A stretch of 64,000 nt of DNA from an unicellular cyanobacterium SU2 (GCA_002110465.1 NEED01000049.1:248001-312000); one strand, 5' to 3'. Shown: positions 36,119 through 45,289, numbered from the stretch's first letter. Made by a program: numbers and translations. Notes: generated from the letters alone by a model not told the origin.

Positions 36119-38248
36119 ATGAAGGTGACTCCCTATATTATTCATCAACTCCCTGGAAGAATCAGATTTAGAGTGGATAGGTTGAGGTATGATCAATCTT
36201 TCGGGGGGAGTTTAAAAAAACGCTTAACAGCAACAGAAGGAATTGACAAAATCCATCTTAATTGTTGGGCGAGTTCTCTGGTTATTTACTATCAACCTCG
36301 GAAGCAACCAGACATTGAGAATTGTCTAAAATATCTGCTTAAAGAATTAGAAACAACTAAAAATATAAGTCAGGAAGATAAACCGAAAAAGCCGTTAGAA
36401 GAATGGTCAAGTTTAAGGATTCCAGCTTGGTCAACAATTCTCTCATTAGGAGCCGTTAAATTAAATATACCAGGGTTGAAATTAATTGCCATCTTCATGT
36501 TACTTCGAGCCGCTTTCCCCGTGGTCAAAAGAGCTTATAACAGTGTGTGGAATAACCATCAACTAAATATTGATTGTTTAGACACTTTGGCATTAACATT
36601 TAGTGGACTGCAAGGACAATTAGTTACGCCTTCTTTAATCCTAACTTTGCATGAATTAGGAGATATTATTCGAGAAAAGACGGCTCGTTCAACTGAAAGA
36701 GAAACCAGTAGTTTATTAGATACGATTGGACATTTTGCTTGGGTCGAAAGAGAGCAGAAAATTATTCAAATTGAAAGTGATGGGGTAAAAATAGGGGAAA
36801 CCGTCGTTGTTTATCCAGGGGAAAGTATTCCTGTTGATGGCATTGTTATTAAAGGAGAAGCCACCATTGATCAGCAACAATTAACAGGAGAATCGATGCC
36901 CATTGTGGCACAAAAAGACAGTTATGTTTATGCCTCCACCTTGCTAAGATCGGGAGAAATTCGGATTAGCTGTCAAAAAGTAGGTTATCAAACCCGCGCG
37001 GCTGCCAGTCTTGAACTCCTCAAAAAAGTCTCGGTTCACGATACGCGAATGGCTAATTATGCCGCTAATTTGGCTGAACAATTAATTACTCCATCATTGT
37101 TATTAGCAGGGGTCATTTTAGGGATCACCAAAGATCCGTCAAGAGTGGCTTCTATACTAACCTTAGATTTTGTTACAGGAATTCGGGTATCCATTCCTAC
37201 CGCCTTTTTAGGCGCATTAAACCATACGACTCGCCATGGTATTCTCGTCCGCAGCGGTCGCACCTTAGAACTATTATCAGAAATTGACACCATTGTCTTC
37301 GATAAAACCGGAACCCTCACTCAAGGTGATATTACGGTGGTTGGAGTAGAAACGGTTCAGGGGGGGTTAAATCCTCAAACGTTACTACAACTGGCGGCAT
37401 CAGCCGAACAACGTATTACTCACCCTGTGGCTGAGGCGATCGCCGAATATGCCCAAAGTCAGTCCATCGAAATTTTACCCCGTCAACATTGGAACTATGA
37501 AGTCGGATTAGGGATGGTAGCGATGATTGAACGGAAAACCGTATTAGTCGGAAGCAAGAAGTTTTTAATTAGCAAAGGCATCATGATCAAACCCACCCTC
37601 AAGACTCAGGATAAAGATGAGTGGGTATCCCCCGTTTATGTGGCTTGTGATGGAGAATTTCAGGGAATTATTTACTACAGTGATCCCTTACGTCCTCAAA
37701 GTATTGCTTTGATTAATCATCTACAACAAGAGTATAAGATGGACGTACATTTACTCACCGGAGACAACCAGAAACGGGCGATCGAAGTGGCAAGTCGTTT
37801 AAACATTCCCCCGACTCAAGTTCATGCAGAAGCGTTTCCTGAAGACAAAGCCAAAATTGTCCAAGACTTGCATCATTCAGGAAAAGTGGTCGCTTTTGTA
37901 GGGGATGGACTCAATGACTGTGTTGCCTTAGCCTATGCTGATGTTTCCGTTTCCTTTGAAAATGGTTCAGAGATTGCTAGAGAAACCGCAGATGTGGTTT
38001 TAATGAATAATGACTTAAGAGACTTACTCGAAGCGATCGCCATTGCCAAACAAACCAAACAATTAATTAATCAAAATACCTTGATGGTAGTAGCCCCCAA
38101 CTTAGCTGCCTTGGGGTTAGCCACCACCGTTGGTTTAAACCCGTTGATAGCAACTATCGTCCATAATGGAACGGCTATCATTGCTGGATTAAATAGTTTA
38201 CGTCCCCTGGCACAACATCAACTCGAAGCCAATTTAATTAGGAGTTAA
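36119..38248 (+). CDS. P-type ATPase with N-terminal HMA_2-like domain and no CPx motif
   Basis: 709 aa. An N-terminal HMA-like domain (YIIHQLPGRIRFRVDRL) lacks CxxC. The ATPase core is complete: DQQQLTGES in the actuator, DKTGTLTQGD phosphorylation site, ITHPVAEAI (the HP pair typical of P1B pumps) and GDGLNDCVALAYADV. In the membrane domain the CPx-type motif is replaced: the segment reads DFVTGIRVSIPTA where P1B pumps have CPCALGLATP. The transported ion is therefore not predictable. It starts 46 bp after the HMA-like gene and ends 6 bp before the next gene. Confidence 0.88.
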   Translation: MKVTPYIIHQLPGRIRFRVDRLRYDQSFGGSLKKRLTATEGIDKIHLNCWASSLVIYYQPRKQPDIENCLKYLLKELETTKNISQEDKPKKPLEEWSSLRIPAWSTILSLGAVKLNIPGLKLIAIFMLLRAAFPVVKRAYNSVWNNHQLNIDCLDTLALTFSGLQGQLVTPSLILTLHELGDIIREKTARSTERETSSLLDTIGHFAWVEREQKIIQIESDGVKIGETVVVYPGESIPVDGIVIKGEATIDQQQLTGESMPIVAQKDSYVYASTLLRSGEIRISCQKVGYQTRAAASLELLKKVSVHDTRMANYAANLAEQLITPSLLLAGVILGITKDPSRVASILTLDFVTGIRVSIPTAFLGALNHTTRHGILVRSGRTLELLSEIDTIVFDKTGTLTQGDITVVGVETVQGGLNPQTLLQLAASAEQRITHPVAEAIAEYAQSQSIEILPRQHWNYEVGLGMVAMIERKTVLVGSKKFLISKGIMIKPTLKTQDKDEWVSPVYVACDGEFQGIIYYSDPLRPQSIALINHLQQEYKMDVHLLTGDNQKRAIEVASRLNIPPTQVHAEAFPEDKAKIVQDLHHSGKVVAFVGDGLNDCVALAYADVSVSFENGSEIARETADVVLMNNDLRDLLEAIAIAKQTKQLINQNTLMVVAPNLAALGLATTVGLNPLIATIVHNGTAIIAGLNSLRPLAQHQLEANLIRS

Positions 38249-38254
38249 ATAGCA

Positions 38255-38488
38255 ATGTCACTCATTCATTGGAATAAATCTGTGTTTACCCTTCATGCGA
38301 GGGAAATCATCGAAGATCATCAACAGGGTGATTCCACTGCTGTGGTGGGTTTAGGAGCTATTTTACTAGGAACCATTGCCCTTCCTGCGGCGGCGAAATT
38401 CAGTCGTCCTGTGATTAAGTCCATCATTAAAACAGGGATTAAAACCAGACTCTCTCTCCAACATTTAGGTAAGGAGAACATCACTTAG
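38255..38488 (+). CDS. Small membrane-associated protein of the P-type ATPase unit
   Basis: 77 aa with a polar N-terminus and a hydrophobic AVVGLGAILLGTIALPAAA segment, ending PVIKSIIKTGIKTRLSLQ. The P-x-x-K-x-x-I/L-K-T-G motif recurs in the next small protein, so the two are related (DUF5132-like). It follows the ATPase by 6 bp and is probably translationally coupled. Unknown function, plausibly an ATPase accessory. Confidence 0.75.
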   Translation: MSLIHWNKSVFTLHAREIIEDHQQGDSTAVVGLGAILLGTIALPAAAKFSRPVIKSIIKTGIKTRLSLQHLGKENIT

Positions 38489-38600
38489 TCAAAACTCAGA
38501 AATTCCTCCCTTAAATTAAGATTAGGGAGGGCTAAAGACAGAAGCAAACCTCAAAAATTTTCTTTTGAATTTTTTTAACCAATTAAGTCAGGAGTACAAA

Positions 38601-38894
38601 ATGTTAGAAGTTCTAAAAAAAGCTTACCAAAATAACCCTGGTCGTGTCATTGCTATTGGGGCAGGGACTGTCATCTTAACGCCACTTCTGATTCCTTTAC
38701 TAAAACCTGTGGCCAAAGCCACCCTAAAAACTGGAGTAATTTTATATGAAAAAACCAAAGGAACCTTAGCTGAAACCCGAGAAAGTTTAGGCGATATTGT
38801 GGCAGAGGCTAAAGCAGAAGTCATAGCAGAACAAATGGCAAACACCTCATTACCTGCTTCAATGTCCGAACCATCTCAGGGGAACGAAAGCTAA
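38601..38894 (+). CDS. DUF5132-like small membrane protein
   Basis: 97 aa from the ATG at 38601 (AGGAG just upstream); a longer frame from 38565 is unlikely. The glycine-rich hydrophobic helix VIAIGAGTVILTPLLIPLL is followed by PVAKATLKTGVILYEKTKGTLAE and a charged helical tail. Related in motif to the preceding 77-aa protein. It is the last gene of the plus-strand unit and converges on fdxB. Confidence 0.75.
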   Translation: MLEVLKKAYQNNPGRVIAIGAGTVILTPLLIPLLKPVAKATLKTGVILYEKTKGTLAETRESLGDIVAEAKAEVIAEQMANTSLPASMSEPSQGNES

Positions 38895-38934
38895 AATTTT
38901 CGGTTCTTAGCACTAAAGCCAATTGAAAAAATTA

Positions 38935-38957
38935 GGGTTGCGCCCTAGGCGCAACCC
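38935..38957 (-). terminator. Intrinsic terminator for the fdxB end of the metal/nif operon
   Basis: A 10-bp perfect stem GGGTTGCGCC/GGCGCAACCC with a 3-nt loop. On the minus strand it is followed by a T6 run, so it terminates transcription from fdxB. In the plus direction it is followed by A residues, giving a weak terminator. Confidence 0.85.
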
Positions 38958-38973
38958 AAGAAAAAAAACTGTC

Positions 38974-39264
38974 CTAGGCGGGAGCATGAGTATAGCAATT
39001 TTTAGGACAGATGCGAGCGCAAGCTTCGCAACCAATGCAATTGTCTTTATTAGCAATGGTCATGACTTGACGTTCGATATCATCATCGTCGTCATCTTCG
39101 TCTACGAACTCTCCATCTTCATTAACCCCCATTAAGGCTAATACTTTTTGACCACAGACTTTGAAACAACGTCCGCAACCAAGACAAGTATCTTTGTTGA
39201 TGGCGTCAACAAATTGGGGAATCCATTCGAGTCCACCAAAGGTTAAAGCAGTTGCAGTTGCCAT
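38974..39264 (-). CDS. fdxB: Nif-associated ferredoxin III (2[4Fe-4S])
   Basis: 96 aa. Two four-cysteine motifs are visible: [11 protein letters not shown] and [15 protein letters not shown]. Between them is an acidic insert ([11 protein letters not shown]). The family is the nif-specific ferredoxin III in diazotrophs. It probably supplies electrons or clusters to nitrogenase or its assembly. It lies 14 bp after modBC, the last gene of an operon with feo and mod. Its leader reads GGAGAACACAT before the ATG, very like that of fdxH. Confidence 0.9.
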   Translation of the reverse strand: MATATALTFGGLEWIPQFVDAINKDTCLGCGRCFKVCGQKVLALMGVNEDGEFVDEDDDDDDIERQVMTIANKDNCIGCEACARICPKNCYTHAPA

Positions 39265-39278
39265 ATGTGTTCTCCTTG

Positions 39279-41228
39279 TTAGGATCGTTTTGGTTTTGAG
39301 GGATCCTCGCTAGTTAACTGCAAAGAGTTACTAGACGAGTATTCAAGGGATTGATGTCCACTTGAATTCTGTAATAGCAGCAGACGCTGCGGATGAAGCT
39401 GAACCCGCCAAGGAAGAGGGCGATCTTTGAGGTGCTGCCACTTATCCTTAAACACCTCCACTTGTAAGTGGTAATCGTAGGGACTGGTGGGGGCGCAATT
39501 GAGCTTCAAATAAAGGGTCATCCGATGTTGGGTTTCACTGATAGTGGTTAACCAACAGGGGAAAATATTGGTGTTGTAGAGAGTGGAAAATCTTTCAATA
39601 TCAGGAAACGTCAATTGATGGGCGCGAATCCCGACATGGGCTAAATTCGGGGGAATGGGATCGAATACGTCGAGGGTACATCCCCAGTCAATAGCCGTAA
39701 TTTTGCGCGGGGCAACTCGACTGACACGGGAGAAATTCTTACATCCAGTTAATTGAGCTACCCTAAAGCTTTGAGGATGGTCAAACACGGCTTTTTTAGG
39801 TCCTTGGGCAATAATTTGTCCCCCTTCGAGAATTAACAGATTAGGACAAACTCGGTAAGCTTCTTCTAGGTTGTGGGTGACAAATAAAGTAACCCCTGGG
39901 TAACGAATTAAACTGGTTCTGAGGAGTTTTTCGAGTTGATCCCGTAAATAAGTATCCAGGGCGGAAAATGGTTCATCTAGAAGTAAAATTTCTGGTTCAC
40001 TGGCTAAGGCACGGGCTAAGGCAATGCGTTGTTGTTGTCCCCCTGAGAGTTCCCCAGGATAGCGATCGCCTAATCCTTGTAACTGCACACTGATCAAATG
40101 CTTCTCAACCCTAGCACGAGTGGCACTGCTTGAGAGTCCTTTGGGTAAACCGAAAGCAATATTTTGGGCAACCGTCAGGTGAGGAAACAGGGCATAATTT
40201 TGGAACAGATACCCCACACGACGTTCACGGATCGGTAAATTAATCCCCTGACGAGAATCAAATAAGACCCGACCATTGAGGATAATTCGACCGTGATCGG
40301 GGGTTTCTAAGCCGGTGATACACCGCAAAATCATGCTTTTTCCAGCTCCAGAAGCCCCTAATAACCCCAATGGAAGTCCGTCGGTATGGAAAGACACATC
40401 TAACAAAAATCCAGGGAGTTGCTTTTGAATGTCAACGATTAGCTCAATTTCGGACTCTGGAACAGGATAGTTCGACGTATCCCAGGTTAGACCCAATTCA
40501 TGGGGATTTAAGTGTTCTCGCAACAACAGGGGTTGTCTCTGGTGAATGGCTCCTGTGCTTTTTCGTTTGGGTTGCCCATCAGACCAAGAATTAACACTGA
40601 TCATGATGCCTAACGACAGCACTAAGATGACACAAACCCAAGCTAACGCTTGATCCATCGCCCCACTTTCGGCGGCAAAAAAGATGGCAATGGGAATGGT
40701 TTGGGTTTTCCCTGGAATACTGCCGGCTAACATCAGAGTGGCACCGAATTCCCCTAATGCTCTGGCAAAGGCGAGTAAAACGCCAGCAATTAGACCAGGT
40801 TTGGCTAGGGGAAGCAAAATCTGCCAAAAAACGCGCTCTTCTGAAGCCCCTAGGGTTCTAGCACTAGCTAACAAATTGGTGTCAATCTGTTTAAATGCTC
40901 CCAAGGCGGTTTTATACATTAAAGGAAAGGCAACGACTACCGAGGCGATCACGGTAGCATACCAGGTGAAAATCACCGTCAGGTTAAAGACCTCTAACAG
41001 TCGTCCGATCGGCCCATGTTTGCCTAACAATAGTAATAAAACAAACCCAACCACCGTCGGCGGAAGTACCAAAGGAGAGGTTAATAACCCATCGATGAAA
41101 CCTTTCCCTACTCCCCGATATTTGAACATCCAACGGGCTGCGATCGCGCCAAACAAGAAGGCGATCGCTGTTGCTGTTAAGGCTGTTTTTAAGGAAATCC
41201 AAATCGGGGAAAGGTCAAGAGATATCAT
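39279..41228 (-). CDS. modBC: Molybdate ABC transporter ModBC fusion
   Basis: 649 aa fusing permease and ATPase. Residues 1-215 are ModB with about five helices ([35 protein letters not shown]). Residues 250-500 are ModC with Walker [16 protein letters not shown], signature [16 protein letters not shown] and Walker [14 protein letters not shown]. The remaining 140 residues resemble a degenerate molybdate-binding domain. The fusion supplies Mo for FeMo-co. The binding protein ModA is not encoded here. The start is 28 bp after feoA. Confidence 0.93.
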   Translation of the reverse strand: MISLDLSPIWISLKTALTATAIAFLFGAIAARWMFKYRGVGKGFIDGLLTSPLVLPPTVVGFVLLLLLGKHGPIGRLLEVFNLTVIFTWYATVIASVVVAFPLMYKTALGAFKQIDTNLLASARTLGASEERVFWQILLPLAKPGLIAGVLLAFARALGEFGATLMLAGSIPGKTQTIPIAIFFAAESGAMDQALAWVCVILVLSLGIMISVNSWSDGQPKRKSTGAIHQRQPLLLREHLNPHELGLTWDTSNYPVPESEIELIVDIQKQLPGFLLDVSFHTDGLPLGLLGASGAGKSMILRCITGLETPDHGRIILNGRVLFDSRQGINLPIRERRVGYLFQNYALFPHLTVAQNIAFGLPKGLSSSATRARVEKHLISVQLQGLGDRYPGELSGGQQQRIALARALASEPEILLLDEPFSALDTYLRDQLEKLLRTSLIRYPGVTLFVTHNLEEAYRVCPNLLILEGGQIIAQGPKKAVFDHPQSFRVAQLTGCKNFSRVSRVAPRKITAIDWGCTLDVFDPIPPNLAHVGIRAHQLTFPDIERFSTLYNTNIFPCWLTTISETQHRMTLYLKLNCAPTSPYDYHLQVEVFKDKWQHLKDRPLPWRVQLHPQRLLLLQNSSGHQSLEYSSSNSLQLTSEDPSKPKRS

Positions 41229-41256
41229 GATTTTTGCCTTTGTCTTTGACTATGTT

Positions 41257-41508
41257 TTAGCGAGTTCGTCGAACATAAATAGCACGAGCTAAGGTACGAT
41301 CAATGGCAATTCGCATTCCTCCAACTTTAATCACATAGGAAGGAAATCGCTGTTCTAAGGTAATCGTAAGTCCAGGCATAATTCCCATGGCAATTAGTTT
41401 TCTTAGAAGATTTTCATCGTTCTTTTTAACTTGAGTAATAATCCCTGTATCCTTTTCTTTAAGGAGGTTTAGGGCTGAAGATTCAACGGTAAAACTTTGA
41501 GCAAACAT
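41257..41508 (-). CDS. feoA: Ferrous iron transport protein FeoA
   Basis: 83 aa, SH3-like FeoA fold: RKLIAMGIMPGLTITLEQRF followed by VGGMRIAIDRTLARAIYVR. FeoA stimulates or regulates FeoB-mediated Fe(II) uptake. It begins 1 bp after the FeoB C-terminal ORF and precedes modBC by 28 bp, so Fe and Mo uptake form one operon beside the nif genes. Confidence 0.9.
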   Translation of the reverse strand: MFAQSFTVESSALNLLKEKDTGIITQVKKNDENLLRKLIAMGIMPGLTITLEQRFPSYVIKVGGMRIAIDRTLARAIYVRRTR

Positions 41509-41509
41509 T

Positions 41510-42976
41510 TTAAAACGTGACCTCCAGAATCATTAATAATTGATTAAGCAAGTAGCCTATAACAAAGGCCAAGACCATCACAAAACTTATAATCGCTAGG
41601 GTCGTTTTAATTCCTTGTTGTTTGAAGATCAATTGAAATTGAGTTAAACAGGGAACAAAGAGAGTTAAAGTCACTGCTGCGACCACTAATTGACGACTCA
41701 TTAAAATTCCTGAATAATGAAAGTCAAACAGAGCAGCCGCCCCATAGTCTCGACGGAAAAATCCATAGAGGAAAATTACTGAAGTTTCGGGGGGAAGTCC
41801 TAGCCAGACAACAATCGGTTCTAACCCCCTGAGCAAGAGGTCAAAAATTCCCGTCAGTTTTCCGAGCCAAATTAATACCGATGCTAGAATAAATAGAGGA
41901 ATTATTTCCCTTAAATACCACTTAACTCTGCCATAAGTTTTGTGGATAATTGATTGAAAACTAGGCATCCTTAAGGGAGGAATTTCCATATAAAAACTGG
42001 CACGATCACCTGGTAAGATTTTGGCGGTTAATGAACCAATTCCAATAAAAATTATGCCAATGATTGCAGCCCAAATAATCAGGGCAGTGGGACTTTGAGA
42101 GAGTAACCCCACAATGACTCCTAATTGAGCCGAACAGGGAATGGTTAGGGCTAATAAAAGGGTGGCAATGATCCGTTCTCGTTTACTTTCTAAGGTACGA
42201 GTTACGAAGGTAGCCATGGTTCCACAGCCTAATCCTAGAACCAGGGGAATAATTGAACGACCTGACAATCCCAAGGCTTTTAATAAGCGATCGGCTAATA
42301 GAGAAAGTCGCGGTAGATAGCCACTATCTTCTAGAAGAGAAAACATTAAAAAGAAGGTAGTGACAATGGGAAAAATAATGGCGATAATATACCTTAGCCC
42401 TAAAGTAATAATTCCATAATCATTAGCCAGTAAATTTTGCCAAATTGTCCAGGGTAAAAGAGTCGCTATGATCTGATTAACCCAGGGATTAATTGTCTGA
42501 GCAAAAAATCCTTCAAAATGAGTCACTAAGACTCCGACTCCAATGCCACCAACAAATTTATAAATCCCAATATAAAGAATAATAATTGCTAAGGGAAACC
42601 CCGTGATAGGATTAACGGTTAACTGATGAAAAAATTCCTCGCTTTCTTGGGATTTCTTTTTGATGTTGACCACAGAAGATTCTGTGATTTTTTTAGCCAA
42701 TTGATGACGAGTTTTGGCAATGACTAACACTAGGGGATCACTAAACTGAGATTGCACATAATCAATAACAGTTTGAATTTCTGAAAAATGGGGTTCTATC
42801 GTTTTAGCTTTTTCCCAAAAAATCGGATCTCCTTGAATCAGTAATAAAGCTAAACTCCGCCGAGAAATTGGATATTTACCCGTACTAGAAACTCCGTGAC
42901 TTTCGGGTGTCAGCAGGGACTCAATTCTTGTCAGCCCTTCTTCAATAGCTGTAGGATAGCGCAGGAGTGGTGACAT
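41510..42976 (-). CDS. feoB: FeoB membrane domain (C-terminal half of a split FeoB)
   Basis: 488 aa. The start (MSPLLRYPTAIEEGLTRIES) resembles the segment after the G domain in intact FeoB. The GDI region extends to about 130. Two Gate-type blocks and about ten helices follow (VLGLGCGTMATFVTRTLESKRERI is one conserved stretch). It lacks a GTPase; that is encoded by the upstream ORF, with 35 bp overlapping. The ATG start lies within the end of the GTPase ORF in another frame. Natural split or frameshift is discussed in the findings. Confidence 0.9.
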   Translation of the reverse strand: MSPLLRYPTAIEEGLTRIESLLTPESHGVSSTGKYPISRRSLALLLIQGDPIFWEKAKTIEPHFSEIQTVIDYVQSQFSDPLVLVIAKTRHQLAKKITESSVVNIKKKSQESEEFFHQLTVNPITGFPLAIIILYIGIYKFVGGIGVGVLVTHFEGFFAQTINPWVNQIIATLLPWTIWQNLLANDYGIITLGLRYIIAIIFPIVTTFFLMFSLLEDSGYLPRLSLLADRLLKALGLSGRSIIPLVLGLGCGTMATFVTRTLESKRERIIATLLLALTIPCSAQLGVIVGLLSQSPTALIIWAAIIGIIFIGIGSLTAKILPGDRASFYMEIPPLRMPSFQSIIHKTYGRVKWYLREIIPLFILASVLIWLGKLTGIFDLLLRGLEPIVVWLGLPPETSVIFLYGFFRRDYGAAALFDFHYSGILMSRQLVVAAVTLTLFVPCLTQFQLIFKQQGIKTTLAIISFVMVLAFVIGYLLNQLLMILEVTF

Positions 42977-43574
42977 AATTAGCTACCTTGGCTTTTAAAG
43001 TTTGAATACCCCTTTTTTGGGAAGCTGACAGGGTGACAACCGGTATACCGAGGGATGCTTCTAATTGTTTTTCATTGACCCAAATTCCTAATTTTTCAGC
43101 TTCATCAAGCATATTAACTGCTAATAAAACTGGGAGCTGGGTTTCCATCAGTTGGAATGTCAACGCTAACATTCGGCTCAGATGTTTGGCATCAATGACA
43201 TGAATAACTAAATCAATTGATTCTGTCAATAAAAAATTCCTAGAACACATTTCTTCTTCCGTTATGGGAATCAAAGAATACATCCCAGGGGTATCAATAA
43301 TAGTGACTGTTGTTCCCGCAATTACCGCTTGACCTTGGGAGATATCAACCGTTGTTCCAGGATAATTAGAAACAGTCCCATAAATCCCTGTCAATAAGTT
43401 AAATAGAAGGCTTTTTCCTACATTAGGAGAACCGACTAAGGCAATGGTGGCTTGGTTAGAAATCGAAGGCTTGGGCAATTTCTTGAATTTATTTCTTGTC
43501 CAAAAACGATTCCAGATATCTTTGAGGTTACCTGGGGAGGATGGGCAAGAGTCAGGACACCGATTACAACTCAT
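42942..43574 (-). CDS. feoB: FeoB GTPase domain (N-terminal half of a split FeoB)
   Basis: 210 aa. G1 GSPNVGKSLLFNLLTG, the switch region SNYPGTTVDISQG, G3 DTPGMYSLIP, G4 NMLDEAEKLG and SASQ (G5) are all present, so it is a competent G domain. The first 15 residues carry C-x2-C-x3-C (MSCNRCPDSC). The frame ends in a short tail that differs from the normal continuation, which appears in the overlapping ORF. It starts 248 bp after the unknown membrane gene. Confidence 0.9.
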   Translation of the reverse strand: MSCNRCPDSCPSSPGNLKDIWNRFWTRNKFKKLPKPSISNQATIALVGSPNVGKSLLFNLLTGIYGTVSNYPGTTVDISQGQAVIAGTTVTIIDTPGMYSLIPITEEEMCSRNFLLTESIDLVIHVIDAKHLSRMLALTFQLMETQLPVLLAVNMLDEAEKLGIWVNEKQLEASLGIPVVTLSASQKRGIQTLKAKVANYVTTPALSYSY

Positions 43575-43750
43575 TTTTTAGTTCCAATTTTAGCCTATTT
43601 TTAGTTTAATTAATTTTTATTTTATAAACAGTAAATTGCTATACACAATCTATTTTTTTGCCCAAAAAAAATACTAGAACAACAAGAATTATTCAAAAAA
43701 ATATAGCTTAATTTATTGACAAAATATGATGACTTATAATCTTACATGAC

Positions 43751-43783
43751 TTTAGTCTGGTTGACCATTATGACCAGACTAAA
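43751..43783. promoter_or_regulatory. Perfect inverted repeat upstream of feoB
   Basis: TTTAGTCTGGT (43751-43761) is mirrored exactly by ACCAGACTAAA (43773-43783) with an 11-nt loop. It lies between the unknown 70-aa gene and feoB. The lack of a T-run on either side argues against a simple terminator. A binding site or RNA structure is possible. Confidence 0.55.
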
Positions 43784-43822
43784 CCCTCTAAATAATTGAA
43801 TTTCAACCTTAATTATTTTTAA

Positions 43823-44035
43823 TTATTCGTCAACAATTTCACTAGGCTTAAAAAACCAGATAATCCAAATACTCAGGATCAATTTAAGAAAAGCAGAAGT
43901 AATCATAAACAATAAAAATGTAGCTAAACTTCCTGCCATAATTGCTGCTAATTTATGGATTTCATCTTGACCCCTTAATCTAATCCAACTAGCTCCAATT
44001 CCTACAATTAATAATAAACAGTAAACACCAATCAT
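43823..44035 (-). CDS. Small unknown membrane protein
   Basis: 70 aa from ATG 44035 with GAGG six bases before it; an in-frame GTG four codons upstream is less likely. Two hydrophobic helices (MIGVYCLLLIVGIGASWI and GSLATFLLFMITSAFLKLILSIWIIWFF). Not recognised. It is downstream of two unknown genes and upstream of feoB, all on the minus strand within the nif island. Confidence 0.65.
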   Translation of the reverse strand: MIGVYCLLLIVGIGASWIRLRGQDEIHKLAAIMAGSLATFLLFMITSAFLKLILSIWIIWFFKPSEIVDE

Positions 44036-44067
44036 AGTTAACCTCACTTAGAAATATTACGGGTTAA

Positions 44068-44427
44068 TTAGTCTATCTGAGGTTCTATTTTTGTAGCAAT
44101 CCAATATAATTCTAACCAGAGTCTTGGATTTTTCTTTTTCAGATTAGAGAAGGGATCTCGAACAATTCGTGTTGCATTGAGAAAGACCACCTCAACTAAT
44201 CCTAAATTTTCGGCCAGTTCTTTTAGTTCCTTTTGATATAAAAGAATATTCTTTCCCGTTGTAGCCGAATAATAAATGCCAAGATAATGATAAGATTTTT
44301 CTTGTTTTTTTGACCAGGCATCAATAACTGTCAAATAGCAATAACTTAATAAGTAAGAAATATGGGGATAATACTTATTAACAAGACAGACATATTCTTC
44401 AAGTAATTTTTCACGAATCACTGCCAC
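44068..44427 (-). CDS. Unknown 119-aa protein
   Basis: GTG start. Mostly helical, aromatic-rich (YYPHISYLLSYCYLTVIDAW) with EELYWIATKIEP-like helices at the end; no signature motif. It overlaps the preceding Cys-rich ORF by 17 bp, so the two are coupled. Conserved context (fdxH on one side, feo on the other) suggests a nif-related role, inferred only. Confidence 0.65.
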   Translation of the reverse strand: MAVIREKLLEEYVCLVNKYYPHISYLLSYCYLTVIDAWSKKQEKSYHYLGIYYSATTGKNILLYQKELKELAENLGLVEVVFLNATRIVRDPFSNLKKKNPRLWLELYWIATKIEPQID

Positions 44428-44788
44428 AATCCTTCCACTTTAAACTATGAGATATTTCAGAAAATAGAGAAGCTTTAATGCAATGGTTTTTCATTTTAGT
44501 GCATTTTTTTAGAAACACACTCTGATGACTAATACAATCTTCTAGGGGATACTCAGAGAATTGAAAAGCTACTTCATTGATTGGACAATTTTCGCTAATT
44601 TTAGGGCAAAATTTAGGTTTTAGACAGGAAAGTTTAACTGTTTTATGATTTTTGCGAGATAATTCTAATTCTTGTCCAAAAAGAAACTCACTATAATCAG
44701 CTACATTATCCAGACCTAACAAATTGAGTAAAATTTCTCCCATCATCCAAAATGTTGTTTTGAAGACAAAGGTTTTCCATTTGAGCAT
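44411..44788 (-). CDS. Unknown Cys-rich 125-aa protein
   Basis: ATG 44788 is chosen (GAGGTC upstream); an alternative start 15 codons upstream is possible. Seven cysteines lie in the last 75 residues in the order LSC, KFC, ENC, EDC, KKC, NHC, KDC. The spacing suggests metal or Fe-S binding but is not a known motif. It overlaps the 119-aa gene and follows fdxH by 159 bp. Unknown family. Confidence 0.68.
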   Translation of the reverse strand: MLKWKTFVFKTTFWMMGEILLNLLGLDNVADYSEFLFGQELELSRKNHKTVKLSCLKPKFCPKISENCPINEVAFQFSEYPLEDCISHQSVFLKKCTKMKNHCIKASLFSEISHSLKWKDCGSDS

Positions 44789-44947
44789 AGCTGACCTCAG
44801 CAAAAATTCGTGCAAAATTAATAAGAATAGCACCCATAATATATAACTCTTAAAAAAGGATAGAAGGGAGAAAAAGCCGTAGAATGTAAAGAAAAACTAC
44901 GACTTCAACAGCAGATGAATGAGGATAAAACCAGAAAAGATGATAAC

Positions 44948-45289
44948 TTACGCTAAGTAAGGTTCTTGGTGGGTTTTGATCGTACAATCAGAGCGAGGAT
45001 AAGCAACGCAAAGAAGCACCCATCCTTTTTCAATTTGTTCATCATCTAAAAAGCTTTGATCTTCTTGATCAATCTCACCTTCTACCATTCTACCAACACA
45101 GCTAGAACAAGCTCCAGAACGACAAGAAGAAGGTAATTCAATGTCATTTTCTTCGGCAAAATCCAGAATGTACTCATCCTCTGGCACTTCCAAAGTCACA
45201 TCTATTTCTGCAATCTCTTCCTTTTTGCCCGTCTCTTTATTTTTCTTTTTAGCAACTTTCATAAGACGAACTTTGTAGGTAGTAGTCAT
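44948..45289 (-). CDS. fdxH: [2Fe-2S] ferredoxin FdxH-like
   Basis: 113 aa, plant-type ferredoxin with the cluster ligands CRSGACSSC and a C-terminal LLCVAYP. Compared with photosynthetic PetF it has an N-terminal extension ([20 protein letters not shown]) typical of FdxH in diazotrophs. FdxH donates electrons to nitrogenase reductase. The leader GGAGAACACAA before the ATG resembles that of fdxB. It lies 42 bp after hesB in the same direction. Confidence 0.93.
   Translation of the reverse strand: MTTTYKVRLMKVAKKKNKETGKKEEIAEIDVTLEVPEDEYILDFAEENDIELPSSCRSGACSSCVGRMVEGEIDQEDQSFLDDEQIEKGWVLLCVAYPRSDCTIKTHQEPYLA

Noticed and set aside
40684-41292. 202-aa plus-strand ORF antisense to modBC
   Set aside because: Mirror of a real gene with clear motifs; composition is that of a shadow frame.
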